A stretch of DNA of 64,000 nucleotides. Source: Hymenobacter glacieicola. GTDB taxonomy: Bacteria; Bacteroidota; Bacteroidia; Cytophagales; Hymenobacteraceae. The first letter of the stretch is position 1. Every line of letters begins with the position of its first letter. The notes under the pieces were generated by a model. That model was given only the letters and a program-made list of their open reading frames with translations, was not told where the DNA came from and did no database searches. Shown here in pieces: positions 50,929 to 57,929 of this stretch. The translations under genes were made by a program, and so were the position numbers. The stretch spans positions 531,313-595,312 of the forward strand of contig NZ_BMGS01000002.1 of assembly GCF_014640315.1 (NCBI RefSeq), given 5' to 3'.

Positions 50929-51420
50929 ATGAAACATCTGTTCTTCCTCTTTCTGCTTGTAGCTTTCACCGCCGGGGCGGCGCAGGCGCAGCAAACCACG
51001 GCCGGCTCAAGCATCGCCAAGCAGCCGATTGAGCTAAAGCCGGGCCGGATGCAGGCCCAGGCCAAGCCAGCCCCCAACCGGCCCGACGCGCCCCCGCAGT
51101 TTCCGGGCGGTGCCCAGGGCTTAAACACGTTTTTCCAGCAGAATTTAAAGTATCCGGAAGCGGCCAGCGTCAAGCAAATCAGCGGCAACGTGGTCATGAC
51201 CTTCACTGTGGAAGCCGACGGACACCTGACCAACCCCTCCGTAGTGCAGCCCCTCTCGCCGGAGTGCGACACGGAGGCGCTGCGGGTGCTGGGCCAGATG
51301 CCTTCCTGGAAGCCGGCTACCCGCAAGGGCCAGGCTATTCCTACCCAGGTGCGCCTGCCCATCCCGTTCGGCAACTCCGAGGGGCTTAAAGTAGAGCAGG
51401 GCAAACCAAAATTTGAATAA
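50929..51420 (+). CDS. TonB C-terminal-domain protein with cleavable signal
   Basis: A 163-aa exported protein. The signal peptide ends QAQQ (about residue 21), so unlike classic TonB there is probably no permanent inner-membrane anchor. Residues about 75-155 form a TonB C-terminal domain: PPQFPGGAQGLNTFFQQNLKYPEAA, SGNVVMTFTVEADGHLTNPSVVQ, LGQMPSWKPATRKGQ and VRLPIPF. Similar free TonB-C proteins are common in Bacteroidota. Partner unknown. Confidence 0.85.
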   Translation: MKHLFFLFLLVAFTAGAAQAQQTTAGSSIAKQPIELKPGRMQAQAKPAPNRPDAPPQFPGGAQGLNTFFQQNLKYPEAASVKQISGNVVMTFTVEADGHLTNPSVVQPLSPECDTEALRVLGQMPSWKPATRKGQAIPTQVRLPIPFGNSEGLKVEQGKPKFE

Positions 51421-51448
51421 TTGATTGATTCTTACCGACATAAGAGCT

Positions 51449-51509
51449 GAGAAGTGAGAACTCAGAAGCGTTCCGGCAGTTCCCGAGCCCTTCTCCGTTC
51501 TCACTTCTC
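51449..51509. repeat. 13-bp perfect inverted repeat
   Basis: GAGAAGTGAGAAC (51449-51461) and GTTCTCACTTCTC (51497-51509) flank 35 bases; a near copy of the right arm (GTTCTTACTTCT) follows at about 51511, just before the ABC gene start. Confidence 0.75.
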
Positions 51510-51530
51510 CGTTCTTACTTCTAACACACA

Positions 51531-53357
51531 ATGGCCCGAAGTGGACTCAACAGTAGTGGTACCGATGTGAATTCGGAACTGCCCAAAAAGAAACTAACCA
51601 AGCAAAGCTTCCAGCAGGGGCTGCGGATTTTTCGCTTCACCCTACCCTACCGCGCCAAGTTCAGCATCGGCACGGTACTCCTGACCCTGTCCAGCGCCAG
51701 CACCATGGCCTTCCCCTGGCTGATTGGCAAGCTAGCTGATGCGGCCAGCGGCCACCCCCTGGTGTTACCCAATGGCACGGTGGTTACCATCAACCAGATT
51801 GCCCTGGGCTTCGCGGTTCTTATTCTGTTGCAGGGGTTGTTTTCCTTCGGTCGCATCTGGTTTTTCACGCAGGTGAGCGAGTTTACGGTGCGTGATATTC
51901 GGCAGGCGCTCTACCAGAAGTTCGTCTCCCTACCCATTCCTTACTTCGAGAAACACCGGGTGGGCGCCATTACCTCGCGCATTACCTCCGATGTTGGCAT
52001 CATTCAGGACTCGTTTTCCCTGACCCTGGCCGAGCTGTTTCGGCAGGTGATGACGCTGCTGGCGGGCATCGTGTTTATCATGGTGGTATCGGTGAAGCTG
52101 TCCTTGTTTATGCTCCTGACGTTTCCGCCCATTGTGGTGCTGGCCATGGTGTTTGGCAAGAAGATCCGAGTGTTAGCCAAGACCACCCAGGACGAGTTGG
52201 CCAAAACCAACGTCATTGTGGAGGAAACCTTGCAGGGCATCAATACGGTGAAGGCGTTTACCAACGAACAGTTCGAAACGGGCCGCTACACTGCCTCGCT
52301 CACCAACACCGTGCGGGCCGCCCTGAAAAGCAACCTCTACCGCGGCGGCTTTGTGTCCTTCGTGATTATTGGCCTGTTCGGCGGCATTGTGCTGGTGCTG
52401 TGGCGGGCTGCTACCCTGGTGCAAGCCGGCCAGATGACCATCGGCGACCTAACGCAGTTTGCCTTGTACACCATGTTTATCGGGGCCTCGGTGGCTGGCC
52501 TGGGCGAGCTGTACGGCAAAGTGCAAAGCACCCTGGGCGCCTCGGAGCGCATCCTGGAAATCCTGGACGAGCCCACCGAGCCAACCCACCAGCCCGGCGC
52601 CCTACCCCTGCAAGTACACGGCAACATTGAGTACCGGCACGTCGCCTTCAGCTACCCTACCCGCCCCGACCTGCCTGTTCTTCAGGACATCAGTTTTGCA
52701 ATTCAGGCCGGCGAGAAGATTGCGCTGGTAGGCCCCTCGGGGGCGGGCAAATCGACCATTGTGCAGCTGCTGATGCAGTTCTATGAGCTGAGCGGGGGTA
52801 GCATTGTGGTTGACGGGCGCGACATTGGGCAGTATGACCTCACGGAGCTGCGCCGCCACATTGGTATTGTGCCCCAGGAAACCATCCTGTTCGGGGGCTC
52901 CATCCGTGAAAACATTGCCTACGGCAAAATTACCGCCACCGACGAGGAAATTGTGCAGGCCGCCCGCAAGGCCAACGCCTGGCAGTTCATCAGCTCCTTC
53001 CCCGAGGGCCTGGACACGCTGGTGGGCGAGCGGGGCATCAAGCTGTCCGGGGGGCAGCGCCAGCGCATTGCCATTGCCCGCGCCATCCTGAAAAACCCCG
53101 CCATCCTCATCCTCGACGAAGCCACTTCCTCCCTCGACAGCGAGTCAGAAAAGCTGGTGCAGCAGGCCATGGATGAGCTGATGCAGAACCGCACCAGCAT
53201 CATCATTGCCCACCGCCTCAGCACCATCCGTAAAGTGGATAAAATCCTGGTTATCGACGGTGGCCGCATCGTAGAGCAAGGCACCCACGAGGAACTAGCC
53301 CACAGCGAAAACGGCCTCTACGCCAACCTGCTGAAACTGCAGTTTGAGCTGACCTAG
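51531..53357 (+). CDS. ABC exporter, fused permease/ATPase (MsbA-like)
   Basis: A 608-aa half-transporter. Six membrane helices in residues about 50-320 form the exporter domain, with KHRVGAITSRITSDVGIIQDSFSLTLAE as a coupling region. The ATPase has Walker A LVGPSGAGKSTIVQLL, signature LSGGQRQRIAIARAI, Walker B ILILDEATSSLDS and the H-loop IIAHRLSTI. It probably dimerises and exports lipids, drugs or peptides. The gene starts 110 bases after the TonB-C stop. Confidence 0.93.
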   Translation: MARSGLNSSGTDVNSELPKKKLTKQSFQQGLRIFRFTLPYRAKFSIGTVLLTLSSASTMAFPWLIGKLADAASGHPLVLPNGTVVTINQIALGFAVLILLQGLFSFGRIWFFTQVSEFTVRDIRQALYQKFVSLPIPYFEKHRVGAITSRITSDVGIIQDSFSLTLAELFRQVMTLLAGIVFIMVVSVKLSLFMLLTFPPIVVLAMVFGKKIRVLAKTTQDELAKTNVIVEETLQGINTVKAFTNEQFETGRYTASLTNTVRAALKSNLYRGGFVSFVIIGLFGGIVLVLWRAATLVQAGQMTIGDLTQFALYTMFIGASVAGLGELYGKVQSTLGASERILEILDEPTEPTHQPGALPLQVHGNIEYRHVAFSYPTRPDLPVLQDISFAIQAGEKIALVGPSGAGKSTIVQLLMQFYELSGGSIVVDGRDIGQYDLTELRRHIGIVPQETILFGGSIRENIAYGKITATDEEIVQAARKANAWQFISSFPEGLDTLVGERGIKLSGGQRQRIAIARAILKNPAILILDEATSSLDSESEKLVQQAMDELMQNRTSIIIAHRLSTIRKVDKILVIDGGRIVEQGTHEELAHSENGLYANLLKLQFELT

Positions 53358-53386
53358 GCCCGTGTTTATTTAAATAAGTGTGGTTT

Positions 53387-53418
53387 AAAAGGGCGAAGCA
53401 GGACTTCACCCTTTTTCA
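53387..53418 (+). terminator. Terminator after the ABC exporter
   Basis: AAAGGGCGAAG and CTTCACCCTTT form an imperfect stem followed by T5. Confidence 0.55.
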
Positions 53419-53469
53419 TGCCCTACCGCATCAGGAAGTTGCCGTGGTGTAAGCTACTTTCGCAGGGTT

Positions 53470-54021
53470 ATGCCAGCTGCCGCCTCCACCAACTTGCCTG
53501 CCCTGGTCCTGCCCAACGTTCGGATGACGGCGGAGGACTACGTGACCGTGAACTTCCGGCTGTGGCGGGCCCGGCCGGCTACGCGGCGGGCCCAGTGGAT
53601 TCTGGTCGCGGCCATAGCGTTGCTGGCCTTGAGCGTGGGGCTGGAGGTGCGGGAGTTGGGCCGCATTCAGAACTGGTCGACGGTGGCGTTTTTAACGGTG
53701 GCCGGCCTATACGCTGCGTTTCGGCTGGCGCTGGTGCGCTACCAGTTGCGCCGGGGGTACAGCCGCAACCCGGCTGCTCAGGAGCCAGTTGACTTTACGC
53801 TGAGCCTTGCGGAAGTTCGGGGGTGTAGTAACCAGGGCACCTTTACTAGCTCTTGGTCCCGCGTTAAGCGGGCGGTATGGGTGCAGCCTAACTGGCTGCT
53901 GCTCTACCCCTCGGAAGCTGCCTGCTACTACCTTGATTTGCGCCGCCTGCAAGCCCCGGCTACCCCGGCCGATATAGAGCAGCTGCTAGCCCGGCACCAG
54001 ATTGCGCTCCAGCGCGTGTAA
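53470..54021 (+). CDS. YcxB family membrane protein
   Basis: A 183-aa protein with two membrane helices (about 38-57 and 68-88) after an N-terminal strand region (TAEDYVTVNFRLW). The C-terminal domain follows: FTSSWSRVKRAVWVQPNWLLLYPSEAACYYLDLRRL. That serine-tryptophan-lined pattern is typical of YcxB-like proteins, a widespread family without known function. The ATG at 53470 follows a -7-like TACTTTCG by a few bases. Confidence 0.75.
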   Translation: MPAAASTNLPALVLPNVRMTAEDYVTVNFRLWRARPATRRAQWILVAAIALLALSVGLEVRELGRIQNWSTVAFLTVAGLYAAFRLALVRYQLRRGYSRNPAAQEPVDFTLSLAEVRGCSNQGTFTSSWSRVKRAVWVQPNWLLLYPSEAACYYLDLRRLQAPATPADIEQLLARHQIALQRV

Positions 54022-54123
54022 TGCAAACCGCCGAAATTAGCACTTGGCTAAATTTCTGAGCTATGTGCCAGTTTTAGCTATTTTTACTCCGGAATCCATT
54101 CTCTCTCACTTGCCGTTTTTGCC

Positions 54124-55017
54124 ATGTCAACCTCGACTTTTCTAACGTCTTCTTCCCGCTCCCTGAGCGCCACGCTGCTGGTAAGCGGCCTGCTGCTGGC
54201 CAGCGCCGCCCAGGCCCAGATCAGCACGCCCGCCGCCAGCCCCAAAAGCACCATTCAGCAGCGCGTGGGCCTCACCGACGTAACGCTGGTGTACTCCCGC
54301 CCCAACCTGCGCGGCCGCGCGGCCTTCGGCAACCTGGTGCCCTTCAGCAAGCGGTGGCGCACCGGAGCTAACGCCACTACCAGCATCAAATTCTCCGATG
54401 ATGTGACGGTAGAGGGCAAAAAGGTGCCGGCCGGCGAGTACGGCATCTACACCATTCCCGGCAAAACCGAGTGGATTGTAGTGCTGAACAAAAGCACCAA
54501 GATGGGCGCCAATGTAGACGGCTTCAAGGATGATGAGGATGTGGCTCGCTTCACCATCAAGCCCTACAAGCTGCCTTCCAAGGTGGAAACCTTCACCATG
54601 AACTTCACCGACCTCACTCCCGCCACTGCCAACCTGGACATGCAATGGGAGCTGACCGGCGCCAAGTTTAAAATTGCCACCGACGTAGAAACCAAGGTGA
54701 TGGCGCAGATTGACGAGAAAGTCATCAAGAACGCCAACCCCAGCACCGGCGACATGGCCGCTGCCGCCGTGTACTACCTCGACAACGACAAAGATCTGAA
54801 GCAGGCCCTGGCCTGGATGCAGAAAGCCAACGCCACCGACCCGAAGTTCTGGAACGTACTGACCGAGGCTAAAATCCGCATGAAGATGAAGGATTACAAA
54901 GGCACCATCACGGCCGCCGAGCAGTCTAAAAAGCTGGCTCTCGACGCTAAAAATGCTGACTACGTGAAGATGAACGAGGACCTGATTATGGAAGCCAAGA
55001 AAGCTGGCAAACTCTAA
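54124..55017 (+). CDS. DUF2911 exported protein
   Basis: A 297-aa exported protein with an N-terminal signal ending AAQAQ (about residue 35). The DUF2911 domain follows: RVGLTDVTLVYSRPNLRGRAAFGNLVPF, RTGANATTSIKFSDDVTVEGKKVPAGEYGIY and WIVVLNKST. A C-terminal TPR-like helical part (YYLDNDKDLKQALAWMQKAN..) completes it. The family is common in Bacteroidota; function unknown. It ends in the strongest hairpin of the window. Confidence 0.88.
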   Translation: MSTSTFLTSSSRSLSATLLVSGLLLASAAQAQISTPAASPKSTIQQRVGLTDVTLVYSRPNLRGRAAFGNLVPFSKRWRTGANATTSIKFSDDVTVEGKKVPAGEYGIYTIPGKTEWIVVLNKSTKMGANVDGFKDDEDVARFTIKPYKLPSKVETFTMNFTDLTPATANLDMQWELTGAKFKIATDVETKVMAQIDEKVIKNANPSTGDMAAAAVYYLDNDKDLKQALAWMQKANATDPKFWNVLTEAKIRMKMKDYKGTITAAEQSKKLALDAKNADYVKMNEDLIMEAKKAGKL

Positions 55018-55022
55018 TCACT

Positions 55023-55094
55023 GGCGCCTTCTGCCCACAAAAAAGCCCGCGACTTCACCTGAAGTCGCGGGCTTTTTTGTGGGCAGAAGGCGCC
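55023..55094. terminator. Bidirectional terminator, 34-bp perfect stem
   Basis: Arms 55023-55056 and 55061-55094 are perfect reverse complements with a four-base loop ACCT and A6/T6 tracts inside the stem. Confidence 0.92.
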
Positions 55095-55144
55095 TTTACC
55101 ATATTACCCGTGCGGCCATACCAGGCAGCGCGCGCAAACTGAGC

Positions 55145-56857
55145 CTACCCCGGATGCGGAGTGCTGCTAGCCGGGGCAGCGGTTTGGCGAGGCCACACCA
55201 AGCCGCCCAGCACCACTACGCCGCACCCGAGAATGTTGTACCAGAGGTAGCCGATTTCCGTGGTGAAAAACAGCACCAACACCACCAGCTGCGCTACCAC
55301 CGCCGACCAGAACACCGCCTTGCTTCCCACTGATTTCAGGAAAAAAGCCACCATGAAAATCCCCAGGATGGTGCCGTAAAACAAGGAACCTAGGATGTTT
55401 ACGGCTTGAATAAGGTTTTCGAGGCGGGCGGCGAAGGTGGCGAAACCAATACCCAACACGCCCCACGAAACTGCCGCCAGCCGGGACGCGCCCACGTAGT
55501 GCGTTTCCGAGCGGTCGGGGCGGCGGGGTTTGTACAGGTCAACTACCGTAGTGGAAGCCAGGGCATTAAGGCCGGCCGCGGCGGAGCCCAGGGCGGCGCT
55601 CAGCACCACAGCAATCAGCAAGCCTACTAGCCCCCGGGGCAGGTAATTCAGCACGAAGGTCAGAAATACGTAGTCAGTGTCCTTGGCCTCGGTGGAGGGC
55701 ACGGCCTTTTTCAGCAGGGCCTGAGCCTCGATGCGCAAGCCCTGGGTGGCGGCCTGGGTAGCCTGCACGTGGGTTTGGGCCGCAGCGGCGGCCTCCGAGT
55801 TGTTGGCTTGCAGGGCCGTTACCAGCGCGCTGGTGGCTTGGCGCCGGGCCTGAAACAGGGTAGCGTGCTGCCGCTCCAGCTCGCGCAGGGCAGGGCCGTA
55901 CTGCTCGGAGTGGGCTACCTGAATGTACACGGGCCGGTTGAAGGTAAGCGGGGCCAGGTTGAACTGGTAGAACACGAACAGCAGCACGCCCAGCAGCAGA
56001 ATCCCGAACTGCATCGGAATCTTGAGCAGGCCATTCATGAGCAAGCCCAGGCGGCTCTCGGTAATGTCGCGGCCCGTGAGGTAGCGCTGCACCTGGCTTT
56101 GGTCGGTGCCGAAGTACGAGAGAGCCAGAAACAAGCCGCCCGTCATGCCCGACCAGAAGTTGTAGCGGTCCTTGGGGTCGAAGTGAAAATCGACGAGGTT
56201 CAGCTTACCCTGGTGACCGGCCAGGCGCAGGGCATCGGCAAAGCCCACTTCGGCGGGCAGGTAATGCACCAGCAGGTAGCCCGCCACCAGCAGGCCCACG
56301 AAAATAACCGTTACCTGCCCCTGCTGCGTCACCATGACGGCCCGCGTGCCACCCGCCACGGTGTAGGCAATCATGACAATGCCCAGCAGCCAGACCGTGA
56401 GGTGAATATTCCAGCCCAGAATGGCTGACAGCACCAAAGCTGGCGCGTACAGGGAAAGGCCATTGCTAAGTCCGCGCTGCACCAGAAACAGCAGGGCCGT
56501 GAAGGTGCGCGTGCGCCTATCAAAGCGACCTTCCAGATACTCGTAGGCCGTAAACACCCGCAGACGGTGGTAGATGGGCACCGCGAAAATGGCAATCAGC
56601 ACCATGGCCACGGGCAGGCCAAAGTAGAACTGAATAAAGCGCATGCCGTCGTCGTAAGCCTGGCCGGGCGTACTCAGAAAGGTGATGGCGGAGGCTTGGG
56701 TAGCCATGATGCTCAGCCCGATGCCCCACCACGAAGCCTGCCGCCCCCCGAGCAGGTAGCCATCCAGGGTGTCGCCGGCCCGGCGCGTGCGCCAGGTGCC
56801 GTAGCCCACAATAAACAACAGCGTGCCGCCCAGCACCAGCCAGTCCAGTCCACTCAT
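55145..56857 (-). CDS. Sodium:solute symporter (SSS family)
   Basis: A 570-aa protein starting MSGLDWLVLGG. It has about 13 to 14 membrane helices: GYLLGGRQASWWGIGLSIMATQASAITFLSTPG, RFDRRTRTFTALLFLVQRGLSNGLSLYAPALVLS, TRAVMVTQQGQVTVIFVG and ASTTVVDLYKP. A soluble helical insert of about 90 residues (REL..QAALL region, rich in Ala/Gln, near residues 330-420) interrupts the later helices. Its ATG overlaps the stop of a 47-aa ORF (ATGA), so translation is coupled. Substrate unknown. Confidence 0.9.
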   Translation of the reverse strand: MSGLDWLVLGGTLLFIVGYGTWRTRRAGDTLDGYLLGGRQASWWGIGLSIMATQASAITFLSTPGQAYDDGMRFIQFYFGLPVAMVLIAIFAVPIYHRLRVFTAYEYLEGRFDRRTRTFTALLFLVQRGLSNGLSLYAPALVLSAILGWNIHLTVWLLGIVMIAYTVAGGTRAVMVTQQGQVTVIFVGLLVAGYLLVHYLPAEVGFADALRLAGHQGKLNLVDFHFDPKDRYNFWSGMTGGLFLALSYFGTDQSQVQRYLTGRDITESRLGLLMNGLLKIPMQFGILLLGVLLFVFYQFNLAPLTFNRPVYIQVAHSEQYGPALRELERQHATLFQARRQATSALVTALQANNSEAAAAAQTHVQATQAATQGLRIEAQALLKKAVPSTEAKDTDYVFLTFVLNYLPRGLVGLLIAVVLSAALGSAAAGLNALASTTVVDLYKPRRPDRSETHYVGASRLAAVSWGVLGIGFATFAARLENLIQAVNILGSLFYGTILGIFMVAFFLKSVGSKAVFWSAVVAQLVVLVLFFTTEIGYLWYNILGCGVVVLGGLVWPRQTAAPASSTPHPG

Positions 56858-56997
56858 GCAAACAGCCGCGTCAGGTAGGTAAAGAAGGCTACTTCCGCCC
56901 CCAGGGCGGCCAGCACCAGCCAGTACCAGGCGCGCCACGAGGGTAGGCCGGGGGGCTTAGGGTGCTGCGGTTCGGAAACAGAGGAAGGCAAGGACAC
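56854..56997 (-). CDS. 47-aa single-helix membrane peptide, translation-coupled to the symporter
   Basis: A GTG-started ORF of 48 codons. The polar Pro-rich N-terminus (SLPSSVSEPQHPKPPG) leads into one hydrophobic helix (AWYWLVLAALGAEVAFFTYL) and a short TRLFA tail. The stop codon overlaps the symporter start (ATGA). An upstream ATG at 57090 would overlap the PAP2 gene and is unlikely. It fits a small auxiliary subunit of the transporter or a coupling leader, by inference. I know no family name for it. Confidence 0.6.
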   Translation of the reverse strand: MSLPSSVSEPQHPKPPGLPSWRAWYWLVLAALGAEVAFFTYLTRLFA

Positions 56998-57038
56998 GGG
57001 TGGGGAAAGCAGGAAATTGAAAAACGAAAGATACGTAC

Positions 57039-57716
57039 TCAACGGGCATTCAGCGCAGCAACTCCGGCAGCTTTGGGTCGCAGCCACCACGTCCCGATTT
57101 CAAAGCCACAGGTAAGCACCAGCCCTAGGCACCCGGCCGCTACCACGTCGCTGAGCCAGTGAAATTCCAGGGCCACCCGACCGGCCGCTACCAGCCCAAT
57201 CAGCCCGAGCAGGACGGGCCGCAGCCTCGGGAACCGGAGCGCCAGCGGCAGCAGCAGCCCCGCCACCCAGGCCGTATGCCCCGAAGGAAACGCATCGAAC
57301 CGGCCCACCGGCTGCCAGAAACCGGCGTTGGGCGCAGCATGAAGCCCTATTGCAGCCGGCCGGGGGCGGTTGAAGTAGATTTTCAGGAAGTTGCCCAGGC
57401 CTTCGCTTCCCACCATTGAGAGGAACACAACCAGCCAGATGGTAGCCTGGGGCCAGCGCCGCGCCCAGCTCAGTACAAAAAGCAGGAGCAGCAACAGCCA
57501 AGCCCAGGGTACCCCTACCGGACTAGGCACATGTAAAAGCCCCCACAAGTAATCAGTTGCCACCATTACAGCGCTAAAAAACGGCCGTACCGGTTCGCCG
57601 TACTGGTGTAGCCACGTGGCCAGCGGGACATCCACCCACTCAATCAGCAGCAGCAGGATAACCGGAATAGTCAGCAGCGCGGCCCCTGCTAGGCGCAGGT
57701 AGTAACGGATAGTCAT
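57039..57716 (-). CDS. PAP2-family membrane phosphatase
   Basis: A 225-aa membrane protein with about five helices. PAP2 motifs: KIYFNRPRP, DAFPSGHTAW and GRVALEFHWLSD. It is more distant from the pair at 41-43 kb (Gly instead of Thr at the third motif start). Likely lipid-phosphate phosphatase. It lies 41 bases upstream of the 47-aa ORF and the symporter on the same strand, so the three are probably one transcript. Confidence 0.9.
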   Translation of the reverse strand: MTIRYYLRLAGAALLTIPVILLLLIEWVDVPLATWLHQYGEPVRPFFSAVMVATDYLWGLLHVPSPVGVPWAWLLLLLLFVLSWARRWPQATIWLVVFLSMVGSEGLGNFLKIYFNRPRPAAIGLHAAPNAGFWQPVGRFDAFPSGHTAWVAGLLLPLALRFPRLRPVLLGLIGLVAAGRVALEFHWLSDVVAAGCLGLVLTCGFEIGTWWLRPKAAGVAALNAR

Positions 57717-57763
57717 TCGAACGATAAATACGTGGTCGTGCTAGCTTGGAACCGGCATGTAGG

Positions 57764-57863
57764 CCTGTCACCCGGGCGGGAGCGAATGACCTCTCGTGCC
57801 GTTGAACCGATAAAGTCATCTTTGCTGAAAGTTCTTCGCTCCCGCCCAGGGCCAGGATTTGTC
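57764..57863. repeat. GTCA-type palindrome, copy 6 (degenerate)
   Basis: GGGCGGGAGCGAA (57774-57786) is mirrored perfectly by TTCGCTCCCGCCC (57835-57847); the outer GTCA ends are only partly matched. The arms resemble the GAGCGGGAG core of copy 5. Confidence 0.7.
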
Positions 57864-57929
57864 ACCTCCGGTTGTGGCGTTGCAGTAAAACAGATAACGC
57901 CTACTCTCCTACCCCGCTCCCCTCACGCC

